Assembly: GCA_019873655.1 (NCBI GenBank)
Contig: JAIOAU010000008.1
Coordinates: 1 to 64,000, forward strand
DNA length: 64,000 nt
Reading direction: 5' to 3'
From: Chloroflexota bacterium
Lineage (GTDB): Bacteria; Chloroflexota; Anaerolineae; Anaerolineales; Villigracilaceae
Numbering within the stretch: position 1 is the first letter of the stretch; the number at the start of each line of letters is the position of its first letter. This document shows, in pieces, positions 1 to 9,300 of the stretch. Under the pieces are notes generated by a model. It ran no database searches. It was given only the letters and a program-made list of their open reading frames with translations, and was not told where the DNA came from. Made by a program: the position numbers and the translations under genes.

Positions 1-69
1 TGTCAGATATGGAGCTACAAATGCCCATTCTTCGTCACTTACATCACTCGGGTAGGCTTTTCTGGTCAT
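1..69 (-). CDS. IS5-family transposase, N-terminal 23 residues (partial)
   Basis: The minus strand from the ATG at 69 reads MTRKAYPSDVSDEEWAFVAP and stays open to the window edge. The SDEEWAFVAPYL stretch is typical of the N-terminal helix of IS4/IS5-type transposases (DUF4096-like). The catalytic DDE residues would lie outside the window, so activity cannot be judged. The position just inside the probable IS terminus supports the start. Confidence 0.75.
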   Translation of the reverse strand, partial: MTRKAYPSDVSDEEWAFVAPYLT

Positions 70-110
70 GACCAGAGTCTACCACCTTACCCAAGTTCAT
101 AACACGCTCT
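1..110 (-). mobile_element. End of an IS5-family-like insertion sequence (cut by window edge)
   Basis: Read on the minus strand, the element begins at about 110 with AGAGCGTGTTATGAACTTGG, which resembles the terminal inverted repeat of IS5-type elements. The transposase start follows 41 nt inside. Only one end is in the window, so the target duplication and the second inverted repeat cannot be checked. It lies beyond the 3' end of the primosome operon and appears to break no gene here. Confidence 0.7.
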
Positions 111-143
111 AAGCCCAACACCCGTTCCTTCGGAGGCCGAATT

Positions 144-174
144 GTTTCTTCGGGGGCTAAACCCCCGAAGAAAC
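144..174. repeat. Perfect hairpin of the GGGGGC/GCCCCC family; possible terminator of the primosome operon
   Basis: A 13-bp perfect inverted repeat (GTTTCTTCGGGGG, 5-nt loop, complement) lies about 70 nt beyond the stop of the AAA+ gene. There is no clear T-run. The same C/G-rich core flanked by TTC/GAA recurs at 58032-58212 and 60035-60059, so it may be a dispersed repeat and not a dedicated terminator. Confidence 0.55.
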
Positions 175-242
175 AGGCTGGAACAGGTTGCTGGCCCCCA
201 AATGCGCTGGACAAAATCAGAGAGCTCCTAGACGCTCCATCT

Positions 243-1637
243 CTATCGCTTGCCCTTTTTCTTCCCATGATACGCCGGGGCGGTAATGGCGTAGATGGTG
301 CACAGGCGGGTATCCAGCAAGCGCGAGCGGATGCGGGCGTCCATCTCTTCGAGGGTGTCGGCGGTGGTGATGACCGTCGGCAGTTCGGCGTTGTAGCGGT
401 AATTGAACAACTGATAGAGTTTTTCGCGCACCCAGGGGGTCATGGACTGCGTCCCCAAATCGTCGAGGATGAGCAGCGGGGCGGTGCGAATCTCGTCGAA
501 GCGGCGGTCGTAGGTGACGTTGCTGGACGGGCTGAAGGCCGCCCGCAGATGATCGAGCAGGTCGGGCACCATGACGAAAAGCGGCGGATCGCCGATTTCG
601 CTGCGGGCGTTGGCAATGGCCGCCGCCAGGTGGGTCTTGCCGCAACCGTAGGGGCCGGTCAACACCAGCCAGCCCTTGGGCTGCTCGGCAAAAGCGACCG
701 CCGCTTTGAGGGCTTTTTGCAAAGAGCGGCTCTGGGCGGCGTCCAACTCCTCCTCGCGCAGCGAAAAACTATCGAAAGTGCAGCGGGCGAGCAAATCGAG
801 CGAGGAGAGTTCGGGATGGCCCTTGTCGTCGGAGGGACGGCGATAGTCGGGGGCCAGGATGCGCACCGAGGTCACCAGTTGCGGGTCGGTCAGGCGCGAG
901 CGGATGCGCGGCTCGATCTCGTCCAGCGGCACATTGGTGGTCACCACCAGCGGCAAGCGGTTGATGTAACGGTAGTTGATAATCTGGAACAGTTTTTCCT
1001 GCGCCCAAGAGGTGGCGCTCTGGGTGCCGAGGTCGTCCAGGACGAGCAAGGCCGCGTTGCGAATCTGGTCGAAGCGCTCCTCGAAGGTGACATCCTCGGC
1101 GTCGAAGGCGAAGCGCAGCAAATCGAGCAAATCGGGGACGGTCAGGAAGAGGGTCGGCACGCCCATCCCCACCGCGAAGTTGGCGATGGCCGCTGCCAGG
1201 TGGGTCTTGCCGCAGCCGTAGCCGCCCTGGAGCAGCAGCCAACCGTTGAGCGAACTGGCGTAATGACGCGCGAGTTTATACGCGTTTTCGAGCGACTCGG
1301 CCTGGCGCGCCCCCAGGCCGACCTGGCCGCGCGGCTGGAAGGTTTCGAAGGTCAGGTGCCGGAGTTCATCGAGATGGCTGAGCGAAAAGAGGCGGTCGCG
1401 CACGGCGCGCGCCACCGCGCCCTGACGGCAGGTGCAAATCTCCAGTTTGCCGAAGTCGGGCGAACCGGGGGGGACGTCCCGCCGCAGATAGCCCAGGCCG
1501 CCGCAATGCGGGCAGTCGGGCGCGCCCAGGCCGGGGGTCGGCTCAATGTTCGACGAAGTCGGCGAACTCGCCTTCGACGTAGCGGCGGCCATCTTCTTGA
1601 GCGTCTCGTCTATCCTGCCTTTTGGCATGACCTTCAT
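243..1637 (-). CDS. Tandem double DnaC/IstB-like AAA+ ATPase (putative helicase loader)
   Basis: 464 residues with a zinc-binding-like N-terminus (C42-x2-C45, C68-x-C70), then two consecutive ATPase modules. Module 1 has Walker [10 protein letters not shown] and Walker B LLVLDDLG; module 2 has GPYGCGKTH and LLILDDLG. Each is followed by the N-Y-R-Y ... TT sensor region and an RIRSRL arginine segment, as in DnaC/DnaI/IstB loaders. Ordinary loaders have one module of about 250 residues, so this looks like an internal duplication-fusion. It is last in an operon with DUF151, dnaB and a DnaD-like gene, which points to loading of the DnaB helicase (inference). The listed start overlaps the upstream gene by 95 nt; ATGs at 1628 and 1592 are alternatives. 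No transposase is adjacent to it in the operon, so an IstB role is unlikely. Confidence 0.82.
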   Translation of the reverse strand: MKVMPKGRIDETLKKMAAATSKASSPTSSNIEPTPGLGAPDCPHCGGLGYLRRDVPPGSPDFGKLEICTCRQGAVARAVRDRLFSLSHLDELRHLTFETFQPRGQVGLGARQAESLENAYKLARHYASSLNGWLLLQGGYGCGKTHLAAAIANFAVGMGVPTLFLTVPDLLDLLRFAFDAEDVTFEERFDQIRNAALLVLDDLGTQSATSWAQEKLFQIINYRYINRLPLVVTTNVPLDEIEPRIRSRLTDPQLVTSVRILAPDYRRPSDDKGHPELSSLDLLARCTFDSFSLREEELDAAQSRSLQKALKAAVAFAEQPKGWLVLTGPYGCGKTHLAAAIANARSEIGDPPLFVMVPDLLDHLRAAFSPSSNVTYDRRFDEIRTAPLLILDDLGTQSMTPWVREKLYQLFNYRYNAELPTVITTADTLEEMDARIRSRLLDTRLCTIYAITAPAYHGKKKGKR

Positions 1638-2181
1638 CCTTCCAGCGTTTCAAAATGGCTTCCACATAGCGCCAGTTGCGCTTGTTGCGGGCGACGGCGA
1701 TCTCGATCGCCTCGGCGATCCACTCCTGCGGGTACGTCTGTTCGGCGTCTTTCAGGGCGTCGGCGAGGAGAGGGGTCAGCGGGCCGATGTTCTCCTCGTA
1801 GAGGCGGAAAATGTTCGGGCGTTCGAGCGGCGGCAAGGAGGGGGGCAAGGCGGACGGATTCAGCCGTCCGTTCTTCAGCGCCTCGGCGACGGCCCGGCCG
1901 CGCGGCGAGTTCAGGCAGTAGTACACGCCCGATTCGTGCGCGACCCGGATCAGGGTCCCGCGCGCCGCGGCCTTCTCCAGGGCCGCCGCAGGGTCGGGGA
2001 CGCAGGCGGCAAAGTCCTCGGCGCGCAGCAGATGGACGCGTCCCTCCATCTTTGCGACCCGCCACAGGGCGTAGAGGGTGACCTTCAGTTCCGCCAGATC
2101 CTCGATCTCATTCAGCAGCCGCTGAAACAAGGAATCGGGCATGGGGGTGAAGGTCTCGGACTCGGTAAAGCCGGGGAACAT
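1543..2181 (-). CDS. DnaD-domain replication initiation protein
   Basis: 212 residues. The C-terminal part (about 124-190) has the DnaD/DnaB_2 signature: an N-I-F-x-L-Y-E-x-N-I-G start, a helical middle and the closing NWRYVEAILKRW motif. The N-terminal 110 residues look like a winged-helix region. DnaD-type proteins remodel DNA at origins and help load the replicative helicase; here the gene lies 8 nt after dnaB and overlaps the double AAA+ gene, matching a DnaD-DnaC loading pathway. The low-G+C Firmicutes arrangement is the nearest known parallel. The acidic/Arg-rich tail (after residue 190) shows no motif. Confidence 0.85.
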   Translation of the reverse strand: MFPGFTESETFTPMPDSLFQRLLNEIEDLAELKVTLYALWRVAKMEGRVHLLRAEDFAACVPDPAAALEKAAARGTLIRVAHESGVYYCLNSPRGRAVAEALKNGRLNPSALPPSLPPLERPNIFRLYEENIGPLTPLLADALKDAEQTYPQEWIAEAIEIAVARNKRNWRYVEAILKRWKDEGHAKRQDRRDAQEDGRRYVEGEFADFVEH

Positions 2182-2189
2182 GGCTCGTC

Positions 2190-4859
2190 TCAGGAGGGGG
2201 TGAAGTCGAGGTGGCGGGTGGCGGCGTCGAGGAATTTGGTCAGGTGGCTCATAAAGATGAGTTCGACGCTGCCGGTCGGGCCGTTGCGATGCTTGGCGAT
2301 GATGATTTCGGCCACGTTCTGCTTGACGGTGTCCTTCTCGTACTGGTCGGGGCGGTAGATGAACATGACCACGTCGGCGTCTTGTTCGAGGCTGTTGTGG
2401 ACAATCATGTTGTTGGCAACGAAGTTATGATGACCCGGCACGGTCAAATCATAGACTTTCTCCTCGCCGTCGGGTTCAATGGAAACGATGCTGTCCCAGT
2501 AAATATCGCTGTCGGCGAGGCGGGCAAGTTCCTCGGATTTCACCACGCCGGCCACGCGCGCGGCGCGTTCGCGGCTGACGTTCTGCTTGTACAAGCCCGT
2601 GCCGCAGTATTGTGTTCCAATCGCGGCCTGCATTTGACGAGTGGTCAGGCCAACTTGCTGCATGGCAGGGACGACGTGCATGCGCCAGATGTCGCGCGGG
2701 ATGACGTCGCGATTTGTATTGACGGCTCGCCCGTCCAGATGGGTGAGAATTTCGGCAAGTCTTCTCTGCTTGTATTCGCCCACCGCGCCGATTTTTTGGG
2801 CGAAAATTTCAAGGTCGGATTTTCCCGTAATCAACACATTGAACTGGTCGCGCCCCTTTCCGTTCTGGGAGACGCGCTTCAGGATGGCATTGATACCCAG
2901 CCGCAACAACAAGGTTTGCACATCCTGCGCCAGTTGCGGGCTGCTAGTCGCATAATAGGCAATCGGGCGGATTTTCTTCCCTCGCACCAATTGAATGCTT
3001 CCATCTGCAGCCCAAAGATGCCGCAGAAAAACGCCAATGGCCTCATTCGGCTGCTCAAACACCTGCGCCGGAATACGTTTTTCATAAGAGCGCAACCCGA
3101 AAGACTGCAATTCCTCCAGCCACTCGGTCACGGCGCTGTGAACATGGTGGGTATGATGGCGGGTGGAACTGAGATAAACCTGATACCAGCGTCTTTCCGA
3201 CGAGACGCGCGGCGCCACTTCCTCGCCGAAGACTTCCGTTGCAAGAGTGGCCACCAAATCGGCCAGATCTCTTTCGCGGGTTGTGTACTGGATGACATGC
3301 CGCGGCAGCGTGCAGCCGTCGCCAATCAGGTGGCCCAACAACGCCAGTTCCGCGTTGGACATGGTTTGTCGGGTTTCCCGGACGGGCAAGACCCGCGGCA
3401 GGGCAAGATGCTCGCCGATGCTCAATTCATCCAGCTGCTTCCAGCCTTCGATGGTCAGAAATTGGTGATTGCCGGTGGCGCGGATTTCCCGGCCCAGCCG
3501 CGTTCGCATCTTGAAGACCGGTTTTGTCCCCGTGCAAAAGGCGCGGCTGACGGGCATGGCTTCCAACTTCAGGGTGTTTGGATTGAGCGCCCAGATTTCG
3601 AAGCCGGATTTCCCTTCCAACTCGCGGATGGGTACGTTTTGGCCGTTTTCCAGCGGAATGAGCGTCTCGCCTGTCAAGCAGCCCGACTCGCGCAGGTCGG
3701 AGAGCACCGGCCGCTTGTCGGTGCGTTGTTCGACGGCGCGGCTCAATTGGGCGGCGGCCAGCACCGGCACGTTCAGTTCGCGCGCCAGCGCCTTGAGATT
3801 GCGCGAAATGTAGGAGACTTCCTGGACGCGGTTTTCGGTGCGGGTATCGCCGGCCATCAATTGCAAATAGTCGAGGACGATCAAATCGAGGCCGAATTCC
3901 ATGTGCAGACGGCGGCACTTGGTGCGCAGTTGCATCGGGGTAATGGCGGGCGTATCGTCGAGGTAAATGTGGGTGTCGCCGAGCACTTCGATGGCGTGGG
4001 TCAGGCGCGGCCATTCGTCCTCGTTCAATTTGCCGTTGCGCAGGCGCTGCGAGTCGATTCCGGTCTCCTGCGCCAGCAGACGCTGGACGACTTGCTCGTT
4101 GGACATTTCCAGCGAGAAGATGGCGACGTGTTTCTTGTGCAGCAAAGCCGCGTTGCGGGCCACCGACAGCAGAAAGCCCGATTTACCCTGCCCCGGCCGG
4201 CCGGCGATGATGAGCAGGTCGGAGGGCTGCATACCGGTCAACGTGCGGTCCAGGTCGATGAAGCCGGTGGGGACGCCGAAGATGTCCTCGGACCGGCGGG
4301 CCAGTTCGTCGACACGGTCGAAGTATTCGCTCAGGACGCTGGCAATCGGGCGGACGTCGTGGCGCAGGCGTCGCTCGCTGACGTTGAAGAGGTGCTTCTC
4401 GGCCTCGCCGATGACGTTCTCGACCGTCTCCTGCTGGTTGTAGGCCAGGGTGGCGATCTGATTGGCAGCGGTCAGCAGGCGGCGGCGGATGGCGGCGGCC
4501 TCGACCATGCGCCCGTAGGCCTCGGCGTGCAGCGAGGTCGGCACCTGGTTGAGCAGGGCGGTCAGATAGGCCGGGCCGCCGATCTCGGCCAGTTGACCGG
4601 CGCGCTCCAGTTCCTCCGTCACCGTCAGGAAGTCGATCGGGATGCGCTGTTCATGCAAACGATTGAACGCCTCCCAAATCCAGCGGTGACGGTGGATATA
4701 GAAATCTTCCGGCTGGAGAAACTGCGCCAGGTCGTAGTAGACTTCGGGATTGATGAGCACAGCCCCCACAACGGCCTCTTCGGCTTCGCGATTGTGGGGG
4801 ATGACTGCAGCAGAGGAGAACGAGGTCTCGTCAGGAGGAGGATATTCGCTCATGGGCAT
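2190..4859 (-). CDS. dnaB: Replicative DNA helicase DnaB containing an intein
   Basis: 889 residues encoded; removing the intein (residues 394-822) leaves about 460, the normal DnaB size. The N-terminal domain begins PHNREAEEAVVGAVL; the RecA-type domain has Walker A GRPGQGKSG, Walker B LIVLDYLQLM and the SDLRESG/S-x-EQDADVV junction. DnaB is the hexameric 5'-3' helicase of the replication fork. It sits 15 nt after the DUF151 gene and 8 nt before the dnaD-like gene, so the four genes probably form one transcript. ATG at 4859 or the in-frame ATG two codons later can start the protein. The host helicase is functional only after protein splicing. Confidence 0.95.
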   Translation of the reverse strand: MPMSEYPPPDETSFSSAAVIPHNREAEEAVVGAVLINPEVYYDLAQFLQPEDFYIHRHRWIWEAFNRLHEQRIPIDFLTVTEELERAGQLAEIGGPAYLTALLNQVPTSLHAEAYGRMVEAAAIRRRLLTAANQIATLAYNQQETVENVIGEAEKHLFNVSERRLRHDVRPIASVLSEYFDRVDELARRSEDIFGVPTGFIDLDRTLTGMQPSDLLIIAGRPGQGKSGFLLSVARNAALLHKKHVAIFSLEMSNEQVVQRLLAQETGIDSQRLRNGKLNEDEWPRLTHAIEVLGDTHIYLDDTPAITPMQLRTKCRRLHMEFGLDLIVLDYLQLMAGDTRTENRVQEVSYISRNLKALARELNVPVLAAAQLSRAVEQRTDKRPVLSDLRESGCLTGETLIPLENGQNVPIRELEGKSGFEIWALNPNTLKLEAMPVSRAFCTGTKPVFKMRTRLGREIRATGNHQFLTIEGWKQLDELSIGEHLALPRVLPVRETRQTMSNAELALLGHLIGDGCTLPRHVIQYTTRERDLADLVATLATEVFGEEVAPRVSSERRWYQVYLSSTRHHTHHVHSAVTEWLEELQSFGLRSYEKRIPAQVFEQPNEAIGVFLRHLWAADGSIQLVRGKKIRPIAYYATSSPQLAQDVQTLLLRLGINAILKRVSQNGKGRDQFNVLITGKSDLEIFAQKIGAVGEYKQRRLAEILTHLDGRAVNTNRDVIPRDIWRMHVVPAMQQVGLTTRQMQAAIGTQYCGTGLYKQNVSRERAARVAGVVKSEELARLADSDIYWDSIVSIEPDGEEKVYDLTVPGHHNFVANNMIVHNSLEQDADVVMFIYRPDQYEKDTVKQNVAEIIIAKHRNGPTGSVELIFMSHLTKFLDAATRHLDFTPS
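2394..3680 (-). other. DnaB intein with LAGLIDADG homing endonuclease
   Basis: 429 residues interrupt DnaB between SDLRESG and SLEQDAD. The first residue is Cys (CLTGETLI), the end is IVHN, and the following extein residue is Ser: all splicing residues are present, including the block B GNHQFLT. Two dodecapeptides, LLGHLIGDG and LRHLWAADG, mark a LAGLIDADG endonuclease. The insertion point matches that of the well-known Synechocystis DnaB intein. Splicing and homing are predicted from residues only. Confidence 0.95.
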
Positions 4860-4874
4860 TCCAGGCGCAGAGAG

Positions 4875-5432
4875 TCAGGCGGCGGGCGGCTGATCCTGGC
4901 CCTCCGAATCGTCCAATTTCTTCAAGAAATCCTCGAACACATCCAGGCGCTCTTCGCCTGCCGGAGAAGACGGTTCAGAGGAGGCCGTCGGCGGTTCGGC
5001 GGCCGCCTCGAGGCGCAGGTCTTTCTCCGGGACGATGCCGGCCGCATCCATGACTTCGCGATTGACCAGAATCGGGACGCGGGCGCGCACCGCCAGCGCC
5101 AGCGCGTCGGAGGGGCGCGAATCGATCTCCAGCGTCTGGCCCTCTTTTTCGACCACGATGTTGCCGTAGAAAATGTCTTCCTTCAGCGAGACAATCTCCA
5201 CCCGCACGATCTTGCCGCCGAAAGCCTTGAAGACATTGCGCAGCAAGTCGTGGGTCAGAGGCCGAATCATTTCGACCTCCTGCAACGCGACCGTGATCGA
5301 CTCGGCTTCGTAGGGGCCGATCCAAATCGGCAGATAGCGTTCGACATCCGTCTGCCGCAGCAAGATCACCCGCTGAGGCGACATCAAACTCACGCGCACG
5401 CTGTCAATTACAACTTCAACCATCTCTGCCAT
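4875..5432 (-). CDS. DUF151 bifunctional nuclease family protein
   Basis: 185 residues starting MAEMVEVVIDSVRVSL at the ATG at 5432, preceded by GGGAGGCGCTT as ribosome-binding site; the longer open frame upstream is rejected. The DUF151 core is clear: LPIWIGPYEAESI near 33, TRPLTHDLL-like segment and the IDSRPSDALALAVR motif near 108. Members of this family have been described as bifunctional RNase/DNase proteins, but the role in most bacteria is unproven. The C-terminal 45 residues are an acidic, Ser/Pro-rich tail. First gene of the primosome operon, with its own promoter at 5464-5492. Confidence 0.88.
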   Translation of the reverse strand: MAEMVEVVIDSVRVSLMSPQRVILLRQTDVERYLPIWIGPYEAESITVALQEVEMIRPLTHDLLRNVFKAFGGKIVRVEIVSLKEDIFYGNIVVEKEGQTLEIDSRPSDALALAVRARVPILVNREVMDAAGIVPEKDLRLEAAAEPPTASSEPSSPAGEERLDVFEDFLKKLDDSEGQDQPPAA

Positions 5433-5463
5433 AAGCGCCTCCCGTACCCATCGGGGTAATGTT

Positions 5464-5492
5464 ATTCTAACACGCTGCAAGGCGCGGCGCAA
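5464..5492 (-). promoter_or_regulatory. Promoter of the DUF151-dnaB-dnaD operon
   Basis: Minus strand: TTGCGC (5492-5487), 17-nt spacer, TAGAAT (5469-5464). Predicted start near 5457, giving a leader of about 25 nt with a GGGAGG site. Confidence 0.6.
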
Positions 5493-5514
5493 TGCGAATA
5501 AAAAAGCGGGGCAG

Positions 5515-5598
5515 GGCTTTCTCAAAGCCCAAGAAACGGCCACAGATTTCACGGAGCGGTCGGGCCAAATCTGTGGCTGAAATGATCTTGAGAAAGCC
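5515..5598. repeat. Nested inverted repeat
   Basis: Outer arms GGCTTTCTCAA (5515-5525) and its complement (5588-5598) enclose inner arms CCACAGATTT (5540-5549) and complement (5567-5576). The nested arms would make one long interrupted hairpin. It lies upstream of the operon promoter, between it and the hepT end; no coding potential. MITE-like or a terminator for hepT are both possible. Confidence 0.6.
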
Positions 5599-5670
5599 GT
5601 AAAAAGCGAGGGGTTGTCCTGCCTGGCGATCGGCCAGAGGATGCCATCCGTTGCGAGACGGCAGCGTTGA

Positions 5671-5711
5671 TACAAGATTGGCTCGATGCGGATGTTCTCC
5701 GCGCCGATGGC
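5671..5711. repeat. Left copy of the dnaE 3'-end direct repeat
   Basis: About 37 of 41 positions match 6390-6430, which encodes the C-terminal GAENIRIEPILYQ of DnaE. The left copy still translates to the same peptide but has no dnaE body attached. The hepT stop codon begins at the repeat edge. Confidence 0.85.
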
Positions 5712-6037
5712 TATAACATGTTTGCCACTGCAGCCTTCAAACGGGGCAGGTCGTTCTCGATGATGTTCCACACCAGTTCCAGGTCAACACCCAGATAATC
5801 GTGAACAAGAACATTCCTGAAACCCCGAATCTTGTGCCAATCGATTTCAGGGTGGTTTTCCTGGACAATCTCGGAAATTCGCATGGCAGACTCGGCCATG
5901 ACTTGTAAATTACGAATGACTGCATCCTGGACGAGACCAGAATTCATAAAAGCCTGTTTCCCACCCTCGCCAAGATATTCTTCGATGCGCTGGATACATT
6001 CGCTGATGTGGATTAGGTAGAGCCGGTCATCTTTCAT
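5711..6037 (-). CDS. hepT: HepT-like toxin (HEPN domain, DUF86)
   Basis: 108 residues, all-helical, with the HEPN signature RNVLVHDY (R-x4-H-x-Y) at about 83-90. In characterised type VII systems HepT is an RNase toxin that the MntA nucleotidyltransferase silences by AMPylating the Tyr of this motif; R, H and Y are all present here. It overlaps mntA by 4 nt, as expected of a co-translated toxin-antitoxin pair. The pair is flanked by a duplicated dnaE 3' end. Confidence 0.9.
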   Translation of the reverse strand: MKDDRLYLIHISECIQRIEEYLGEGGKQAFMNSGLVQDAVIRNLQVMAESAMRISEIVQENHPEIDWHKIRGFRNVLVHDYLGVDLELVWNIIENDLPRLKAAVANML

Positions 6038-6324
6038 AATGGCCTGGCCTCTTTCAGCACCTTGTCACGGATGTACCAGTGCAAAGATTTTTCAGTCACA
6101 ATATCTACCTTACAGCCAAACAGGGCTTCCAGTTCCACCAATAAGCCTCCCACATCGAACAAACTTCGGCCCGGCTCCAGACTCACCAGAAAATCAATGT
6201 CACTATCAGGGGTCTCTTCACCGCGCAGAACCGAACCAAAGACGCGAATATCCGTCACGCCGTAGCGTTTTGCCAGGCGCAGGATATTCTTGCGGTTGCG
6301 TTTAATCTGCTCGGCGCGCGTCAT
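6034..6324 (-). CDS. mntA: MntA-like nucleotidyltransferase antitoxin
   Basis: 96 residues, minimal nucleotidyltransferase fold. The GS-x10-D-x-D motif (GSVLRGEETPDSDID, about residues 31-45) and a later D in KVDIVT supply the metal ligands, so it should be active. It is the first gene of the pair, before hepT, with a -10-like TATAAT between it and the dnaE stop. Known role in the family: AMPylation of HepT to neutralise it. Confidence 0.9.
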   Translation of the reverse strand: MTRAEQIKRNRKNILRLAKRYGVTDIRVFGSVLRGEETPDSDIDFLVSLEPGRSLFDVGGLLVELEALFGCKVDIVTEKSLHWYIRDKVLKEARPL

Positions 6325-6339
6325 ACTTTCAGCCTAAAA

Positions 6340-6345
6340 ATTATA
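6340..6345 (-). promoter_or_regulatory. -10 box of mntA-hepT
   Basis: TATAAT on the minus strand, 15 nt before the mntA ATG at 6324 and within the 58-nt gap after dnaE. No good -35 box, which is GC-rich here. Confidence 0.45.
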
Positions 6346-6382
6346 CAACAAACCGCTGAGATGCCCGAAACAGCAGAAAAAC

Positions 6383-9300
6383 CTACTGGTACAGAATCGG
6401 CTCGATGCGGATGTTCTCCGCGCCGACGGCGGCCTGGATTTTTTCGAGCAGTTCGGGGCAGAGGCGGGTGGTGTCGTTGGGGAAATCGATCAGATGGCCC
6501 TTGCCGTCCTCGAAAATGTGGAACTGGAAGCGGTCGCGGCCCGGGAAGGAAATGAACGTGCCATGCAGACGGCTGATGCGGCGGACATCGCGCTGGGAAT
6601 CGCCGCTCGGCCGCAGGATGACGGTGATCATCTGAGGAGTACGATCGTCGCTGCGGCTGGGGAGCGGCCCGGCGGGACGCAGACGCGCCGCGGCGGGTTC
6701 GCGCCCAACCGCCGACGGCTGTCCGACGCCCGTCAACCGTTCGCCGTTCTCCGGGGAGGACTCCTCGTCGCCGGGCAAATCGGGCGCGTGGACCTGCAGG
6801 TCTGGGACGGGGAAGACCGGGCGGGCGGCCGGGGTGAAGGTCTCCCATTCGGGAGGATTTTCCGGAGGGGGCGGCATGTCGTCCGGCCATTCGACGTCTT
6901 CGTTCGAGGGGCTGTCTGCAGGCGGGCGGCGATAGGCGGGACGCGCTTCGGCGGCGCGCCGGCCAGCCGGTCGAGGGGGCGCAGGCGGCTCGTCCCGGAT
7001 CGGCTGCAGGGCAATCTGGGCCGGTTCGGTCAGTTTGATCTGGGTGCGGAAATTATCCACCAGCACCTTGGGCGGGCTGGATTGGGCGTCCACTTTGCCC
7101 TCGGCGATGATGATTCCGCCGATTTCGAGCACAAATTGAAATTTTTCCCAGACGCGCGGGAAGACGACCAGTTCGACGACGCCCGTCAGGTCTTCGAGGA
7201 CCACCCAGGCCATCATCTTGCCGGTCTTGGTCTGGTGCGGGCGAATGCTAGTCACCATGCCAGCCAGGCGAACCGGTTCCTCGTGACGGGCCTCGCTCAA
7301 GGTGCTGGAATCGTGCGTCACCACCCGGCGCAGGTCGTTCAGGTAAGGCGTGAGCGGATGCTCGGAGAGGTAGAGGCCGACCAGTTCGCGCTCCCAATTG
7401 AGCATCTCGCGCCGGTCGGCTTCGGGGACTGCAGGCAGGTGAATGGTCTCGCGCACGCCGGTCGTCCCACCGAAGAGCGAGAGTTGACCGGCCTGGGCGG
7501 CGCGGAAGTAGGACGAACTGACCGCCACGATGCGGTCCAGCGCATCGAGCATGGCGGCGCGCGAGCCGAAAGCATCCAGCGCGCCGACCTTGATGAGGCT
7601 TTCGAGGGCGCGCTTGCCAGCGGCGCGCAGGTCGACGCGGGCGGCAAAATCGTTCAAGTCTTTGAACGGCCCGCCCTCCCGCCGGGCGTTGACGATCAAT
7701 TCGACCGGCCCCAGGCCGACGTTCTTGACCGCCCCCAGTCCAAAGCGGATGGCCGGTTGGCCCTCCTGCTCCTCGATCACGAAATCCCACTCGCTGGCGT
7801 TGACATCCGGCGGCAGAACCTTCAACCCCAGGTTGCGGGCGTCGTTGACGTAGAAGGCGACTTTCTCGGTCTCGTTCTTGGAGACGGTCAACAGCGCCGT
7901 CATGTATTCGAGCGGATAGTGGCACTTCAGGAAAGCGGTCTGGACGGCGATGACGCCGTAGTCGGCGGCATGGCTCTTGTTGAAACCGTAGCGGGCAAAC
8001 TCCTCCCAATCGGCGAAGATGGCCTCGGCCGTGGCCGGCGGGATTCCCTGGGCGATCGCGCCCTTGACGAACTTCTCACGATGGCGTTCGATGTCTTCTT
8101 TTTTCTTCTTAGAAATCGCCTTGCGCAGGTCGTCGGACTCGGACGGGCTGTAGCCGGCCAGTTCGACGGCGGCGCGCATGATTTGTTCCTGGTAAATGGG
8201 AATGCCGTAAGTATCTTTGAAGATGGCTTCCATGGCCGGATGGCGGTACTCGACCTCGGCCTCGCCGTGCATACGGCTGATGTAATCGGGGATGAATTCC
8301 ATCGGGCCGGGGCGGAAGAGCGCCACCATAGCGATGACGTTCTCCAAACTGCGCGGCTTCATCTGCACCAGCCACTTGGTCATGCCCGAACCTTCCAACT
8401 GGAAGACGCCTGCGGTGTTGCCCTGGCCCAAGAATTCATAGGTGGCAGGATCGTCGGTCGGGATGTTGCCCAGGTGATAGTCGACGCCGTGCCGCTGGCG
8501 AATCAGGTCGCAGGCGCGCGCCATGACGGTCAGAGTCGCCAGGCCGAGGAAATCCACTTTGAGCATCTTGAGTTTTTCGAGGATGCCCATCTCGAACTGG
8601 GTGACGATCTTGACCGGGCTGTCTTCAGACCCGGAGGTGGGGCGGTGCAGCGGCAAGTACTCGATGAGCGGCCTGTCCGAGATGACCACGCCGGCGGCGT
8701 GCGTCCCGGCGCTGCGGACGACCCCTTCCATTTGGGCGGCCGTGTCGATCAGTTCACGCAAATGATCCGCCGACTCGTAGGCCGCTTTCAGGTCCGGGAC
8801 CTGTTCGAGCGCCTCGCGCAAGGTGATCGGCTTGCCGGGGATGTTGGGCACCAGTTTGGCGACGCGGTCCACCTCCGAGAGCGGAATGTCCATGACGCGG
8901 CCGACATCGCGCAGCGCGGCGCGCGCCCCCAGCGTCCCAAAGGTAATGATTTGGGCAACCCGCTCCTGACCATACTTTTGGACGGCGTATTCGAGCATCT
9001 CGGCGCGGCGGTCGTCGCGGAAGTCCAGGTCGATGTCGGGCATCGAGACGCGGCCGGGGTTGAGGAACCGCTCGAAGAGCAGGCCGTGCTGGAGCGGATC
9101 GACCAGGGTGATATCGAGGACATAGGCGACGATGGAACCGGCCGCCGAGCCGCGGGCGTTGTACCAGATGCCGCGCTCACGGGCGTGACGGCACAAATCC
9201 CAGACGATGAGAAAGTAGGCGTCGAAGCCCATCGTGTGGATGACGCCCAGTTCGTAGTCCAGGCGCTGCCGGACCTCGGGGCTGTCGGCCCGTTCCCCGT

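Noticed and set aside
2211-5459. 1082-residue open frame on the plus strand opposite dnaB
   Set aside because: Shadow of the high-GC dnaB/DUF151 genes; composition is low-complexity His/Gly/Ala and no domain is seen.
5433-5771. Longer start for the DUF151 gene
   Set aside because: It would run through the nested repeat, the promoter and the duplicated dnaE fragment; the ATG at 5432 has a good ribosome-binding site.
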